Shown here piece by piece: positions 61,625 through 64,000 of a stretch of 64,000 nt of DNA; position 1 is the first letter of the stretch; each line of letters starts with the position of its first letter. A program made the position numbers and the translations under genes. Below the pieces are notes generated by a model, which saw only the letters and a program-made list of their open reading frames with translations, was not told the DNA's origin and ran no database searches. Source of the stretch: Piper betle. Taxonomy: Eukaryota > Streptophyta > Magnoliopsida > Piperales > Piperaceae. The DNA lies in the NCBI GenBank assembly GCA_033002965.1, contig JAURVB010004740.1, positions 37,578 to 101,577 on the forward strand, written 5' to 3'.

Positions 61625-64000
61625 ATATATTCGAGTATACATTTATTTATTTCCTTGTGTCTGTTAGATCATAAAATTTGATAGAAGTCGTTGGTCGTCC
61701 CAGGACACGTTAGTTAGTATTCTTAATTGTGTTGGTAACTTCTAGAGCATGTCATTCAACACATGTCGGGATTGTCTTTTTCTTATGTCAGGATCGTTTT
61801 TTTTTGACTCGCATCCATAACGTGTTTGACCGTGTTTTACCTAAATATAAAATTTCTAAAACAACCTTGAGGTTTTTAATACTTAAATTAACCCTCAACA
61901 AATTCCAAAATACCCTAATTGCCCCTCCAAGTAAAACTAAATACCTTAATCCCACCAAAATTTAAAAATACCCAAACTACCCTCCCTTCTTATTTCTTCC
62001 TCCTCTTTCACTTACCTACTCGATCGCCCGACGACCTTCCTCCCCAGAGCCGCTGGCAGCAACACCGCCGGCAACTGCCCAACCAGCTTCTCTCCCTTCA
62101 CCCACCCCCTTCTCTTCCTTCCCTTTTGCCTGCTCCCCGTCACCCTCTCTCGCTTGGCCGCCGCCGGTAGGACATCACCGCCACCACCTCGCCGCCTGTC
62201 AGCTGCCTCGACCAACTTTCCTCCTCCTCCCCTTCACCCTTCCCCTACCCCGTTATTCTTAATGCCATTCCCCCTTCTCGATCGGCCATCCCACTGACCT
62301 AGCCGACCGCCCCCTTGCCCCTTGGACAGCTGCCGGAGACCAACAATGCCGCTAACCAGTGGCCACCTCCGCTCCGGGTTCTTTTTCCCCTTCTCTTCTC
62401 CTCTCTTCTCCTTCCCTTCCTTTGCCCTGCTCGCCACCTACCTATCCTCTTGGCCGCCGCTGGCGTAGTAGATCACCGTCAGCCAGCAGCCAGCTAGCCG
62501 CCCAGCCAACTTCTTCCCTCGTCGCGCTGCAGTCACAGCCGCCACCCCTAGGCAACCGCAGGCAGCCATTGTCGCCTCCTCCTTGGGTCGTTAGGTACCT
62601 AATCATGATATGAATGGGTCGACTAACTTCCGTTTAGGTTTGGGTCACTAGCCTCCTCCTCCTTCCTATTTTAGTTCATCATCATTATTGCAATTCAGTA
62701 TATTTACCGTTTTACGATGATCTGAATGGGTGATAACATTAATTGAGGTGTTAACTTATTTTGGAGATTGATGAAACGGTGACCTTGAAATGAAGATTAG
62801 AAATTGATTGAGTGTTCATTTGTAACATGATGACTAGGAAATAATTAACCTTATAATGGAATTTAAAAATAAAAAAATTGATTAATTAATATAAAACAGG
62901 TGCTAATTGGTTGGCGTTATTATTATTGAATAGACCCAGAGATTATTAATTCTTGAATCATAATTATGGTTAATGTTATTTTAAATTGGAATATGATTAC
63001 TTATTGAGTGAGATGTAATATTGAGGAGTAATAGGGATTAGCTAATTACTTGTTAATATTGTCATGATATAGTATCATCACCACCTTTGATGGTAAATAA
63101 ACAGGGGAGAGTTGATTTGCTAAGTACTAATGCTACTTGATTGATTTAGGCTATGATGGTTAAATAGGATTGGATTCATTTTATCCTTAGTTTTTTTATT
63201 GTCATTGTTATGGATAAGTGTTGGATAAATTTGTCTAATCATTAGTTTATTTATGGTATTCATGATAATTAGACGTGAAATGACTTATTATAAGTTGGAC
63301 AGGGAAGATTCATTCATTTTATTTATGAGTTGCTTACATAATTGTTAAATTATTTACTCTCATATGATTAGTTCATGTTATTTATTGTACATAATTGTGT
63401 TATGGTTGTGATTATATTCATATGCATTCATTTCATGCATGTATTATATAATTGGCATGGGCGTTAATAAGTAGTTTTATTTTTGTAAGTTTAGTGTAGG
63501 AGCTCGCCCTCTAAGCACAAGACCCTGCTTGGAGCTTTGATCAGGTCCATTAGGACTCGTCTCTTTCATTGTCGCTCTATTCCATTAATGTGTTGATTTA
63601 CATATCAGAAGACGTATTAAGTAATTGTTTTATTAGATCCTACTTAACACGGGTCATTTAATCGTAACATTCTTCTAGAATTTAGAACCCTCAAGGATGA
63701 TCCCTTGAGCTATTTTTGAAAACTCAAATCCACCTCAAGTTGCTCTCCAGCTTATTTACATAATTTCCTTCTCAACCATATAAATATTATTTTGCCAGAT
63801 TTTCTTGTGAGCCAAGAAATGAAGAAATTGATTTATACATAACAGGAGAGGGTGTATGTGTAAGTCACAGTGGACTTTGGATTGGTGAGAGGGTTGGTTT
63901 ATTCCCAAGGGATCTTGATTATTCCACGCCTTGAGTTTGCTCACACTCGGTAGAGGCGTGGAGTAAATGGGTACTATCATATACAACGCAAGTATAGTCC

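Larger units (their letters stand above)
59035..64000 (+). mobile_element. Forward family 1 LTR with nested insertion, open at window end
   Basis: It starts TGTAAAACATATGAC at 59,035 and aligns with the inverted tip of the 5,679-8,635 LTR (TGTAAAACCCACGATTCGAG, then ACGTGYAC and GCCGA.GCC). Similarity resumes at TCTAGAGCATRTCATT (61,743 and inverted near 8,310), through the GC-rich block (62,000-62,600), to GAGCTCGCC...GGACTCGTCTC (63,500-63,560) and CTCAAGGATGATCCCTTGAG (63,691). The remaining ~1.1 kb of the LTR would lie beyond the window. The interval between the two aligned parts holds an insertion of about 2.4 kb. Confidence 0.6.

Noticed and set aside
1..64000. Search for tRNA, rRNA, CRISPR-like arrays or bacterial-type operons
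   Set aside because: Nothing found by eye. The regular repeats present are minisatellites or transposon parts without spacer-repeat architecture. Small tRNA genes could still be missed without a covariance-model search.

Overview
This is a nuclear genomic window from a flowering plant. The genes have many introns with GT-AG borders, and all recognisable proteins belong to plant families. A monocot is likely: the 5' exons of the HEATR6-like gene, the PPR gene and the trihelix gene are very GC-rich and GC falls towards their 3' ends. The species cannot be named from the sequence alone.

Layout. 1-11,970 is a nested transposable-element cluster. It is built mostly from pieces of one long LTR family (ends TGTAA...TTACA, initiator-Met tRNA primer site at 5,661-5,674). 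A solo LTR of a second family sits inside one piece, and a (TA)n-flanked GC-rich element lies at the right edge. 12,410-50,690 is a gene island with six genes: a 28-exon HEATR6-like ARM/HEAT-repeat protein (+), a PMT15/18-type putative methyltransferase (+), dolichyl-phosphate beta-glucosyltransferase ALG5 (+), an intronless PPR protein (-), a trihelix transcription factor (+), and sphingoid long-chain base kinase LCBK1 (-). 50,700-64,000 is again repeat-rich: AT-rich DNA, a second (TA)n-flanked GC-rich element, a complete-looking non-autonomous hAT element with an 8-bp target duplication, AT-rich DNA, and a forward copy of the long LTR that runs off the window and carries its own nested insertion.

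The genes are ordinary nuclear housekeeping or regulatory genes. Nothing indicates that they work as a cluster. ALG5 (N-glycan precursor glucosylation), the PMT-type protein (Golgi wall-polysaccharide methylation by family) and LCBK1 (sphingolipid signalling) act in endomembrane or lipid metabolism, the PPR protein in organelle RNA processing, and the trihelix protein in the nucleus.

Reading frames. HEATR6-like and PPR are uninterrupted. PMT carries at least 8 frame-breaking indels, ALG5 about 5, and the trihelix and LCBK1 genes one each. Many lie in homopolymers, and splice sites and motifs are intact. This looks more like uncorrected assembly indels or very recent decay than old pseudogenes.

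I found no rRNA, tRNA, CRISPR or bacterial-type system. The most novel material is in the repeats: the hAT element with mirrored heptamer arrays, and a GC-rich block plus GACTCGAGTC module that recurs in three otherwise unrelated element types.
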